Positions 12,301-21,727 of a DNA stretch of 64,000 nucleotides are shown here, piece after piece. A model generated the notes under the pieces. It worked only from the letters and a program-made list of their open reading frames with translations, was not told the DNA's origin and did no database searches. This DNA comes from Symbiodinium natans (taxonomy: Eukaryota; Sar; Dinophyceae; Suessiales; Symbiodiniaceae), in the NCBI GenBank assembly GCA_905221605.1, contig CAJNDS010001990.1, positions 376,001-440,000 on the forward strand. The letters run 5' to 3'. A program made the translations under genes and the position numbers. Numbering within the stretch: position 1 is the first letter of the stretch; each line of letters starts with the position of its first letter.

Positions 12301-13972
12301 TCTCACAGTTACATAAGCTACCCGTGAGTTTCAATCAAGCGTTATCCCTAAGCCCGGCAGCAAGGACAAGGGTCTGCCACCCTTGGCCCCGGAGCAGGAG
12401 AAGCTGGAACACAGGCGCAAAGATCCTGTGAGCCAGGGAAAGGGTTTAGGGTTTAGGGTAGAGGGGTTCAGGGATAGGGTATAGGGGTTTAGGGGCTTAG
12501 GATTTAGTTGTTCGGTGTTAGCGTTTATGGGTTTTAAGGTTAAGGGGGCTGATGGGTTTGCTTTAGGTCTAGGTCTTGGGGTTGGGGGTTTAGGGTTGTT
12601 CGAATCGAGGTCCCTTGTTTGGGGTACCGCTTGGGATATTCCACTTATACTAGCAGTAATCGGGATTCTAGTACCCCGATTACATTCCCTTTTCAGGACC
12701 GTTATTATAGGGGGGCACATCCCAAGGTCCCACGGACATAAGGTTTTGGCGTCAAGGTAGGGAAACCCGGCTTTGTGGTGCTTTACTGCAACTTTAGATC
12801 CTTAGCCTTTTTGGGACCATGATTTAGGTCATCTACCACAGAGTTGTATTTGAAGAGGCTATTGTGCCTGACCTTGACCGCAGGTTCCGGAGCATGTGCC
12901 TCAGTGCCATCAACACCCTAGCAGCAGCCAAGAAAGCCGGATGCGGCAGCCCCAGAGCTACTGTAGGACCCGGAGTAGGCCCTTGCTTTCTTTAGGGTTG
13001 GGGTCTCCTGATAGTTCCCTTAAAGCCAAAACGGGCGTGCACCCTTTCATTCCTAGTCTACTCCTGGGTCTAGTACTTGCGTGCGGAAGATGTGCAGTCG
13101 AGGTTCCGTTGTGTGGGGGCTTGCAGCAGAGTAGGGGGCAGCAGAGTTTTCAGACATTCGCCAGCGCATGGTTGCATGCTTGCTGCTGCTCTGACCTCCT
13201 TCCCTGAGGCTTCCTTCCATGCGTCGCCCCGAAGCTGGCCCAAGCCCATAAACACAAACCAACAAAAGCTAGCCGAGCCTACTCATCACCGCCGAAATGG
13301 CACTGCGCAATAATGCAACGGCATGGTCAACCATTGCATGTCTGTCGTAACGCCAATGCTGCATCGGTGCCTGAGGGCATTCTGATCAAGAGAACCGTGC
13401 CAAGCTGGTGCTCCTCCATCTTAGCCTTCCTACGCCTTCCTACGTAGGGCTATGTCGTTTTGCTCCGCTTCTCAGCAAAGTTCTCGCAGAAGCTCGTCCC
13501 AGCCTGTGGCTAGTGACGAAGCTCCACGCTCGCGTCTCTTTTTCCTGTGGCTCCTTGCCTCAATAGTCGGGTGGCATTTTGCCACATTTTGCCATTCCGG
13601 ACTTTGCAGACAGTTCAAACAGGCATGGAGCTCTCTATTTTGTTTTGCAATGGATCCCATCGGCGACTTGGATGTTCATGAACCCCAGGCCGCCAGAACC
13701 CCGTAGCATTTTCTCAAGTCCCCGACACCAGTCTGCACCAGAGGGTTTAGGCTTTACTAGGGTTAATCTTAGCCCTGCTCTTATTGTAAACTCACTCTAA
13801 ACCCGAAACCCTAAACCCTAAACCCTAAACCCTAAACCCTAAACCCTAAACCCAACTCCGAAATCCAATGCCCTCCAGGCAGTCCACCTCACGACCCCTC
13901 CCAGATGATGCCCTGGCTCTGGCAAGTATCGCCCCGGAACTCCCCAAGCTCGTGCGCAGCTGCTCGTCTTGA
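6307..13972 (+). CDS. Exon series A, unidentified protein(s), provisional
   Basis: Not recognised. Candidate exons lie between telomere arrays, with GC-rich third positions like cytochrome c6: 6307-6357 (acidic, EQLEDSEDEK), 6665-6719 (AEQEAAAARVE), 6909-6936, 7154-7217, 7418-7485 (KECRAEQAEVE), 8942-9020 (LRASATLRSEA), 9600-9690 (PYAPPELIKCP), 9947-10039 (LDRNSQQPFRKAS), about 10420-10465 (VQEAVTDMAG), 11367-about 11425 (VLSMLMVLSHFEE), 11632-11700 (HPQLLDLVRHNRWLE), 11819-about 11898 (ALELLCRIHNFHM), 12361-12427 (PLAPEQEKLEHRRK), 12884-12962 and 13879-13972 (PDDALALASIAPE, then TGA). The early exons look like charged helix or coiled coil, the later ones like a helical repeat. Exons 9600-9690 and 9947-10039 join in phase with a GC donor; other joins are unresolved, so this may be more than one gene or part of the EF-hand gene downstream. 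Confidence 0.42.
7486..8870. other. Gene-free stretch with simple repeats
   Basis: Contains (CT)n, (TA)n and (GT)n runs at 7545-7605, G-rich runs at 7955-8012, an A-rich stretch about 8150-8410 and a C run at 8700-8713. Open frames on both strands here are low-complexity and were not called. Probably a long intron of series A. Confidence 0.5.
9056..9232 (+). repeat. (TTTAGGG)n array with a GGGGTTA patch
   Basis: About 24 units following the exon at 8942-9020; a central patch of three units reads GGGGTTA, showing local spread of a variant. Confidence 0.95.
10520..11120. repeat. GCGACAA-rich region
   Basis: The heptamer GCGACAA occurs at about 10557, 10590, 10606, 10720, 10752, 10975, 11002 and 11039, each beside C or G runs and often with TTGTAACAG nearby. 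Similar blocks at 10530-10570 and 11010-11050 look like copies of one short element. No convincing exon here. Confidence 0.6.
12034..12098. mobile_element. Short inverted-repeat element, family A
   Basis: Begins TTGGGATGTTCCCCCTTATA and ends with the near complement ...AAGGGGGCATCCCAA. About 65 bp, capable of a single hairpin. First of several family A copies. Confidence 0.7.
12629..12726. mobile_element. Short inverted-repeat element, family A
   Basis: About 98 bp with ends TTGGGATATTCC and GGGGGCACATCCCAA; begins at a GC dinucleotide and ends AAG, so it could itself form a GC-AG intron. Lies between candidate exons 12361-12427 and 12884-12962. Confidence 0.7.
12980..13796. other. No confident gene
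   Basis: Mixed sequence with several open frames (for example around 13452-13706) but no recognisable domain and no clear exon borders. Confidence 0.4.
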
Positions 13973-13979
13973 CTAATTC

Positions 13980-14095
13980 AGGGTTGGGGTTTAGGGTTTA
14001 GGGTTTAGGGTTTAGGGTTTAGGGTTTAGGGTTTAGGGTTTAGGGTTTAGGGTTTAGGGTTTAGAGTTTAGGGTTTAGGGTTTAGGGTTTGGGGT
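13980..14095 (+). repeat. (TTTAGGG)n array
   Basis: About 16 units immediately after the candidate exon that ends in a stop at 13972. Confidence 0.95.
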
Positions 14096-14258
14096 TGTGC
14101 TCTAGGATTTTGGGGGCTCTTGAGACGGTGGTGCTGCAGCATTCCAACGACAAACCCTACCCCAAACCTGGTAGCCTTCCACCTTGAAACCCTGAAACTT
14201 AAACCCTAAACCCTAAATCTTGAACCTTGAAACCCTAAACCCCGCACAATCCACCAAG

Positions 14259-14353
14259 GTAGCGTCCAGAAGCCAGTCAGCTTTACACCCGGCGAGCAGT
14301 TTGCCAGCACACACAACGGCATCCGGATGGTCTCCGCGGACAGGCATTTCCGA
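14259..14353 (+). CDS. Candidate exon, unidentified
   Basis: Open frame with strongly GC-rich third positions between a CCCTAAA array (14190-14243) and TTTAGGG; encodes segments such as PVSFTPGEQFASTHNG. Acceptor CAAG. May be an upstream exon of the EF-hand gene. Confidence 0.45.
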
Positions 14354-14557
14354 ATTTAGGGCTCCACCACCACCATTTACTTAGGAACCTCTTCAAAAAC
14401 ACACATACTTCCTTATCAGGGCAACGAAGGGATTATTGTTATTATCTCTTTCGCTTGGGTTGGGGGATTCTTAAGTACATAGTAGACCAGGTCTGGTATA
14501 CTCGCTCCCAGCGAGCAGATGCATGCCTCGCCAGCCATGCTTATGGCTTCGACCCAG

Positions 14558-14650
14558 GTTGGGATGTTCCCCCGTCTAATTAACAGGGATTAGAGTAGGG
14601 GGTACTATCATCCCTATGCAGGACTGTTAGTATATGGGGGAACATCCCAG
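14558..14650. mobile_element. Short inverted-repeat element, family A
   Basis: Ends GTTGGGATGTTCCCCC and GGGGGAACATCCCAG frame about 93 bp with an inner repeat containing TCCCTATGCAGGACTGTTAG. Rest of 14360-14900 holds no called gene. Confidence 0.75.
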
Positions 14651-15239
14651 CTGAAAGGTGTAACATGCAGTTCGAAAAGCAGCTTTCTAGAGAAGATGCT
14701 CCGTAGTACCTTTCTTCCCGCCTTCGTAGGATCCCTGCTGAACCCATGATGGAAAAAGAAACAGGGCAACCTTTTTTTCTGGAACCTCTGCCAAGAGGTG
14801 ACAGCACCCTTAACCACAGTCGAATCCGCTCTGGTTGTGGTCGGTGCACTGATCCATCGGGTTGCCTCTGCTTTCTCCGGTTTCCCCCTGTCTGAGTTGT
14901 TCCGAATCCCTAAACCCTAAACCCTAAACAAAAACCCTAAACCCTAAACCCTAAACCCCTTATAGAGTCCTCAAGGGAGCGCGGGGCTCCGGGCTTCAGA
15001 ATCAAGTCATGCAGACTGCGGCAAAAGGCCGATGCATGTTTGACGGCCTGTTCTTCTCCTTTCGGATACATTGTGTTGCTCTTCCTTATTTCTTGCTGTT
15101 GCAAGGAGAGCCTGCAGCACGTATAAGACCCCCTAACCCTAAACTTGAGCTTGGGGGTTTAAGATGGGTTTAAGCTAGAGGGTGCGCCCTCGTCTTCCCC
15201 CCCCCCCCCTCTTCCCCGCATCTGTTCGCTGAAGTGCAG

Positions 15240-18200
15240 GCGAAAGGACATGTTGACGTCCGTGCAGGATGCTGCCGCCTATACTGAGGACTTCAAGGTC
15301 CGGCTGGGTTTAGGGTTTAGGGTTTAGGGCTTAGGGCTTAGGGCTTAGGGCTTAGGGCTTGGGGTTTAAGAGTGGTTTCTGTGTTAGGTTTCAGATTGTC
15401 AGGGAAGTGCTCAGGGGTTCCGGGTTCAGGATTCAACGTAGGGCTTTCTTTCGTTTTCTTGGTTCCTCGGGGTTTAAGGCCGTGGGTCTATCTGTAGAGT
15501 CAGCTTCGAGCTTTGATTCTGCTTCTCTTGCATGCTGTGTTAACAGGTCTGCTGTCGGCGCAAGTACAGCAACTTAGCCAGATGCCGCTAGGTTGCAAGC
15601 AGCTTTTCCAATGTCCTACATCTACATTAAGCAGCAGTTTGCATGAATACGTTCTACTGTCATACAACAACATCTGACTCTAAGCACAAAGCACAATGAC
15701 AAGGACCAACATTACCTTGCTTATAGCTTTGTGTAAGCATTCCTCGGAAGTTCAACTTATAGTACTAGTGGGTTGTGGAACCCTAAGCCCTAAACCCCTT
15801 CGGTGAACCTTTATCCCCTCTCTTACCCCAAAACTACAAACCCAGAACCTTGCCGTGGACCGTCAATCATCAGAATAGCCCTGTTGACTGAGGGATACTC
15901 AATTCTGTCCAAGGTTCAAGGGGGGTATATAACCCAAGGTTCCCTAATACTCCCTATTACTCCCGAAGGCCCCATCCCTAGGTACCCCCCCATGAAACCC
16001 GCTCCCTCAAGGACCCTAAACCCTAAACCCCAAAACCCTAAAACCCGAAAACCCGAAAACCCGAAACCCGAAAACCCGAAAACCCGAAAACCCGAAAACC
16101 CGAAAACCCGAAAACCCGGAAACCCGTAAACCCGTAAACCCGTAAACCCGTAAACCCTAAACCCTAAACCCTAAACCCTACCCAGGTTGGCGCCTTCTTC
16201 TGGACACACCTGGTCTTGGCCGCGTCTCCTTCGTTCCTTTCTGCCGCGCTGCACGGTCCATGGGCTTCACCCACATCTCCACGCCGCTCAGCGGCTTTTT
16301 GTTTGGTTTAGGGTTTAGGGTTTAGGGTTTAGGGTGTAGGGTTTAGGGTTTAGGGTTTAGGGTTTAGGGTTTAGGGTTTAGGCTTGAGCTAGATGGCAAG
16401 GCAGGGTCTTGGGGATATTTTCGCTCCTCGGCTTTAAGAGGATCTCATTTAGGAAAGCTGTGAGGATCAAGGAGGAAGGCCGTATGGGAATAAATAAGAG
16501 AACAAGGCATGCCAAGAGGCGCGTGGGTTACGCAAGAGGTCTTGCTTGCCCGATAAGGCTGCGAGCCAAAGGAGAAAGGCCTTACCCGACTAGTTCGTTG
16601 CAATTATATCCTCAACCCTCAAGCCTCAACCCTCAAGCCTCAAGCCTCAAGCCTCAACCCTTAACCCTTAACCCTAAACCCTACCATAGGGAACTCGGGA
16701 AGCAAGCACCTCGCAGACCCTACGTAACGCTTGCAGGGATTCCATCGGGGGTAACCTCGTTCCCTAATTCAATTCCCTACCAAGAATAAGTTGCTGAGTT
16801 CCGGCGCGGCCATTTGTGAATGTTTTTTTGTTAGGAAGTCATGTCTCGCAGGATCCCTATGTGCCTAAAGCCTAAACCCTACAAACCCCAAACCGTAAAC
16901 CCTAAACCCTAAAAACCCTAAGCCCTAAACCCTATAAACCCTAAACCCTGCAAACCCTGAACCCTACACCCCAAGCTCGAAACCTCCTCGATGCTACCCC
17001 TCCCAGATTCCTCCGGATGTGTTATTGGACGCAGCCCTTACGCAGAGTGGTTCCATGTAGTTCCCAAAAAGGAACCCCCAAAGCCGTGAGGTTGTGGAAG
17101 CAGCTTGACTCGAACAGCAGCGGCTTCATCACGTTGGAAAGCTGGGATCCGCGAGCGTACAAGAACCTCATGCAGTTCCGGACGAGACTCGGCCCTACTT
17201 GGAGGTTCATGGTACTTATTAACCATTGATAACTGTACTTAGTAGGCCCCTTAAGTGGCCGAATATGGTTATAAGTACAGGTATAAGTACAGTTATAGTT
17301 CGTCAAGAAGTACCATGAACCTCCAAGTAGACCTTAAACCCAGAGGGTCCACTTGCAGGACTATGATATGTACCTCGGGGCCCCTATAAGCCCCTAAGCC
17401 TGAATTGACTAAACCTTTTAAAATGTAAACCCCTGAAAGCCCAAGCCCCTAGAAGAAACCCCAGTAAACCCTCTACAAACTTGGCAGCGCGGTGGGACGC
17501 TTTTCGCGTTTTTGTTTTCAAGGCTCTCTCATAAAGTAACAACCCACAAAAGGGCGCCCATAGCATATTATCCCTAAAGCCCACACCCTAAACCCTAAAC
17601 CCTAAACCCTAAACCCTAGGTTACAGGGCTACCACGGAATCCCCGAGAGACTCACTTCTTGTCTTTTGGGAGACAGGATCTGCCTTCGTGAGTTCGGCGG
17701 CCTGCGGGAAGCCTTCAAGCAGCTTTGACCATGACAGGTTCGAGGTTTAGGGTTTAGGGTTCAGGGTTGAGGGTTTAGGGTTTAGGTTTAGGGTTTAGGG
17801 TTAAGGGTTTAGGGTTTGGGGTTTCGGGTTTAGGGTGCCAGGGGCTTCAGGGGTTCGGGGTGTACAGGGTTTTCCGGGGTCTGGGTTTGGGGTTCACCTG
17901 GACCACCGCAGTACACTGTACACTCAATTGTACACTCAATTGAACAGCCACGTTTCCTGATTGTGAAAAGTCCCACCCACTGTTGGCAAGTGCCAAGAGC
18001 AATCTTCAAGTATGCAACGGTCTGAACGGCCGGCACTGTTTAGTTTTCCCGACGCAGTGGGGCACAGATGGGGTTTCAGGGATCCGGGTCTTAGGTTTCC
18101 CTAAACCCTAAACCGTAAACCCTAAACCCTAAACCCTAAACCCTAATTGCTTCCGGTCAGGGCCTCTTGTGGCTCAGGAGGCGTTGCGAGAGGTCCACGG

Positions 18201-21165
18201 GCCTGACAAGGCATTCAGTGAATCATGAAACACCAGGGCTGAAAGGGGTGTAAAACGACTTTGAGCAGGGAGGGACTCCCGGAATCCTGAATCTAAGCAA
18301 CCCCAGACCCTAAACCCTAAACCCCAAACCCTAAACCCCAAACCCTAAGCCCAAGTTCGGAGTTGGAACTTGAAGTGTTGAGTGGATTTGAGAGAGTTCG
18401 TTGGGTTCCTGCTTTTTGTCTTCATTGTACTGAGATTGCGCTCATGCCTTGCATATAGTTACAATGAGATGTTACAAATCTCCCTCCATCCCCCTCCCCA
18501 AACCCTAAACGCTATACCCTAGACCCTACACCCGAGACCCCAAACCCCAAACCCCAAACCCCAAACCCCAAACCCCCGCCCCCCCCCCCCCCCCCTCCCC
18601 CCCTCTCCCCAAAGCACTCCAGCTCAATGCCAACGCCTGAGGTTTGGCCTTGACAGAAGCGGCTCCGGCACGTGCGGCTTGGTGACCATGGTTTGGGAAG
18701 GTTCCCCCTTATACCAACAGTCCTTAATAGGGATTCCCTAAACCCTAAACCCTAAACCCCTTGTACAAACAGCTCCTTAATAGGGATTGATAGTACCCCC
18801 CCCGAGTATAATCCCTATACACTAACAGCTCCTTAATGGGGATTCTAGTAACCCCCCGAGTGTAATCCCTAACAGCTCCTTAATCGGGATTATAGTACCC
18901 CCCCCCCATTATAATCCTCATTAAGGACTGGTAGTATGCTCCTTAAAAGGGATTATAGTACCCCCCGAGTATAATCCTTATTCAGGACTGGTAGTACAAG
19001 GGGGAACATCCCACACAATGGGAAGATTCCGTGCCTTTGTTGGGTTCTTGTTCGGGTCTTCTGCAGGCAGCAGGGAGTGGCTTTTTAAATGGACTCCATC
19101 TAAGGTTTGCAAGGTTTTTTAGAGTTTGGAGGTTATAGTAAGGGGCTCACTTTGTTCTGGATTCGGTTTTGTCAACTGATGGATCTTTGCTTTAGAGGTG
19201 GAGGTTGTCAGCTGCCGAGACAGACTTCTTAGAGATAGCCTGATCGGTGCGGTGGCTATCTTTAACTACCCCGGAAGACCTCAGAGCGGTTGCGAGAAGC
19301 ATGGTGCGGCAAACCCTAAACCCGAAACCCTAAACCGGGTCGACTGTAGTGCACCAGGGTCGACCGTAGTAGGGCTTGAGGCAAGTCCCCTGGCCCCTGC
19401 CTGCTTCGCCATGAGCTTGCTGCCTAAGGCACAAAGAAGGAGTTCCGGCAATTCCTTCAGGAGCCTGCTTGTTCCTACTTCCCTAAACAGCCCTTAAGCC
19501 ATAGAAACCTCAGTCGTAAACCTTCAGGGCTTGGGCTTTAGTAAGGGTTTGACACCTCCAAAACCTGCCCCAACAAGTCATTATGGTTTAGGGTTTAGGG
19601 TTCCTGAAGGAAGCCTGGGTTGCTAGAGCGTAGGGTTTAGAGTTAGGGATTAGGGCTTAGGGCTTAGGGCTTACGTTGTAGGGTGGTGGGCTCGCTCCAG
19701 ACTCCAGACCATCCTGCAACATGTGTGGTGCAAACTGCGATAGCACGCAACATGGGGGCGCCCCAAACCCCCAAAACCCTAAACCCGTAAACCCTTAAAC
19801 CTCGAAAGCCCTTAGACCCCACTGTGCCCGTAAACCCTTAAACCCTACGACCAACCCTACGACCTTGAACGCTCAAACCTTTCAACCCCGAAAACCCGAA
19901 AACCCTTCACGGCCTTAAACCCGAAGACAAAGCCTTACATCCCTAAATCTCTAACGCCCTAAACCCTTAAACCCTCTTAAACCCCTAACCCCTAAAGCCC
20001 TTAAAACCCTTAAACCCCCCAAAACCCCATATACCCCTACAACCCTAACACCCTAAACCCTAAACCCCTGGAGGAGTTCGATTTTGCTGGGGACTGGGGG
20101 GCCTTGTGGGGCGCTCTGGATGAGAACCAGGATGGCATGCTCACTGCTCCTAGGTTGCCGAGTTTGGGGTTTGGGGTTTGGGGCTTGGGGCTTAGGGTTT
20201 AGGATGGCTCACTGCTCCTAGGTGGCCGAGTTTGGGTTTTGCGAGGGTTGAGGTTTTCGGGTTTATCAGGCTTTGAGGGTTTGAGAGCCTTTTTTTTTAG
20301 AATTTATCAGGGTTTGAGGGTTTCAGAGCCTTAGAGAACCCTAATCCCAAGACTTGCCCCAAGCCCTAAATTTAAGCTTACCCCCAAGCCCCTTCTACCC
20401 CCCTAACTTGGGATGCTCCCCCTTATACGAACAGTGCTGAAGAGGGAGCATCGTTCCCGTTATTCTAATCCCTAGTAAGGACTGTCAGTATAGGGGGGAA
20501 CATCCCAACCCCTAACCCTAGATCAACATTTCATAGAAGCCCTCGTCCCTGAACCCTAAACCCTAAACCCTAAACCCTAAACCCTAAACCCTGAACCAAA
20601 ACGGCAAGCCATGGCAACCAGGTGACCATGAGGGTTTTACGGTTTTGGGTTTTTTGTCTGGTTTTTAGGGCTTTTTGGGATTTTAAGGGCTTTTAGGGTT
20701 TTTTGGGACCTTTAGGGCTTTTAGGGCGTTTGAGGGTTTTCAGGGTTTTTAGGGCTTGTCGGGTTTTCAGGGTTTAGGGAACACAGAACGATGCGCCGAG
20801 CTTAGGAGTTCTCAGTCTTCGAAGGTTTTGAAGGGGGTCTAGGGTTTAGGGTTTAGGGTGTAGGGTGTAGGGTTTAGGGTTTAGGGCCAAATAGAGCGCG
20901 TACTGCAGTAGCTATAGCAGCATGATACCTAGGACCCAGAGGTAGGCCCCCATTCCCTTTTGCTGGGGTCGCTTAGGTTCCCTTAAAAAAGAGGGGAGCC
21001 TTGTTATTCCTAGGTAAGTAGGAGCTTCAGGTACCCGAACGGTTCAGGAAGATCGGCTCGCTCTCTTCCGAGGCAGATGAGTTGGACTTTCTTTCGCAGT
21101 GGCAGGGTGAGAGGCACCGACGTGATGAGGCCAGTTTGGCGGAATACACCACCGAATCGTGCTAA
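15240..21165 (+). CDS. EF-hand protein, dinoflagellate type (partial model)
   Basis: Exons: 15240-15297, 16186-16305, 17072-17204, 17677-17737, 18657-18690, 20074-20153 and terminal 21031-21165 (stop TAA). Calcium-binding loops are visible: DSNSSGFITLES in the third exon (D, N, S, G, I at expected places, Glu one place early) and DENQDGMLTAPR in the sixth; the last residue of the loop is not Glu in either. Exon 2 encodes RVSFVPFCRAARSMGF, a degenerate copy of the same helix-loop pattern. The tail (DELDFLSQWQ...TTESC) is charged. Exons 2-3 and 3-4 join in phase, and 4-5 would (giving DHDRSGSGTC) but for a one-base excess at 723-728 (CTTTGA). Exon frames and missing exons between 18690 and 21031 are unproven. 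Likely a calcium-responsive protein; partner unknown. A candidate exon at 18155-18210 does not fit this chain. Confidence 0.68.
16013..16182 (-). repeat. CCCTAAA array with AAAACCCG variant block
   Basis: Standard units flank about 13 copies of the 8-mer AAAACCCG and then four of GTAAACC, each variant grouped together. Confidence 0.9.
16868..16975 (-). repeat. Degenerate CCCTAAA array
   Basis: About 15 units with GTAAACCC and CTATAAACC variants, ending about 95 bp before the EF-hand exon at 17072. Confidence 0.9.
17197..17329. mobile_element. Short inverted-repeat element, family B
   Basis: About 133 bp with near-perfect ends TACTTGGAGGTTCATGGTAC and its complement. Its first nine bases are the last nine bases of the EF-hand exon 17072-17204, and the next bases, GTTCATGG, are the splice donor. 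Interior is two arms of GTACTTATAACC-like sequence. Confidence 0.8.
17385..17580. other. No gene seen
   Basis: Intron sequence before the CCCTAAA array at 17585-17619. Confidence 0.4.
18691..19013. mobile_element. Nested family A elements
   Basis: Outer ends GTTTGGGAAGGTTCCCCCTT and AGGGGGAACATCCC; inside are at least four partial copies of AGCTCCTTAATAGGGATT...ATAATCCCTA, suggesting repeated insertion or internal duplication. Starts exactly at the donor of EF-hand exon 18657-18690. Confidence 0.7.
19020..20060. other. No confident gene; degenerate telomere units
   Basis: Frames around 19198-19290 are open but show no domain. 19740-20060 is a long run of degraded CCCTAAA-like units. Confidence 0.4.
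20407..20508. mobile_element. Short inverted-repeat element, family A
   Basis: About 100 bp; ends CTTGGGATGCTCCCCCTTAT and GGGGGGAACATCCCAA, with a central near-palindrome. Confidence 0.75.
20600..21020. other. No confident gene
   Basis: T- and G-rich degraded telomere units to 20880, then unique sequence before the terminal EF-hand exon. Confidence 0.4.
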
Positions 21166-21169
21166 AGTC

Positions 21170-21640
21170 TGTAAACTGCCCAAAAACCTTAGAGCTGCAA
21201 AGGCAACAGCAACTAAGCCTGAAGATTGCAGGCTTTCCGAAGCCGCATGGGTTTAGTTCAGTCTACCGGTTCTGAAGGGCTTTGGGGTCACGGGAGGAGC
21301 CTTGGGGATGAAAAGCTTCGGCCGGGGGGGGGGGGAGGGGGGTGCATTCACTTCACACATGAGAACTCCACGGGCTCAACTTCGAATCCCATTTGACTTC
21401 GTAAGTAAGCTGGGTTCTTGGGATTTTGGTAGGGTTTCTAGGGGGGACACGAAGTAGACTTACTTCGTAACTGAATGAGTACAGTGTGCACGTTTGTGGG
21501 GCTCATGAACTCAGAAAGTACGCATACGTAGCCTGGTGGCTCCCTGTTCGTTGCTGAGCATCTGGAGAGCTTTCTTTTGGGGGTCTTCCCCAGCACAATG
21601 GTATGGAATGTAGGGTTCAGGGCTTCTGGAACTTTGGCAC
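21170..21640. other. Probable intergenic region
   Basis: Follows the EF-hand stop codon. Contains a G run at 21325-21345 and no called gene. Confidence 0.4.
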
Positions 21641-21727
21641 AGGGTTTAGGGTTTAGGATTTAGGGTTTGGGGTTTAGGGTTTAGGGTTTAGGGTTTAGGG
21701 TTTAGGGCTTCAAGAAAGTATTGGCAG

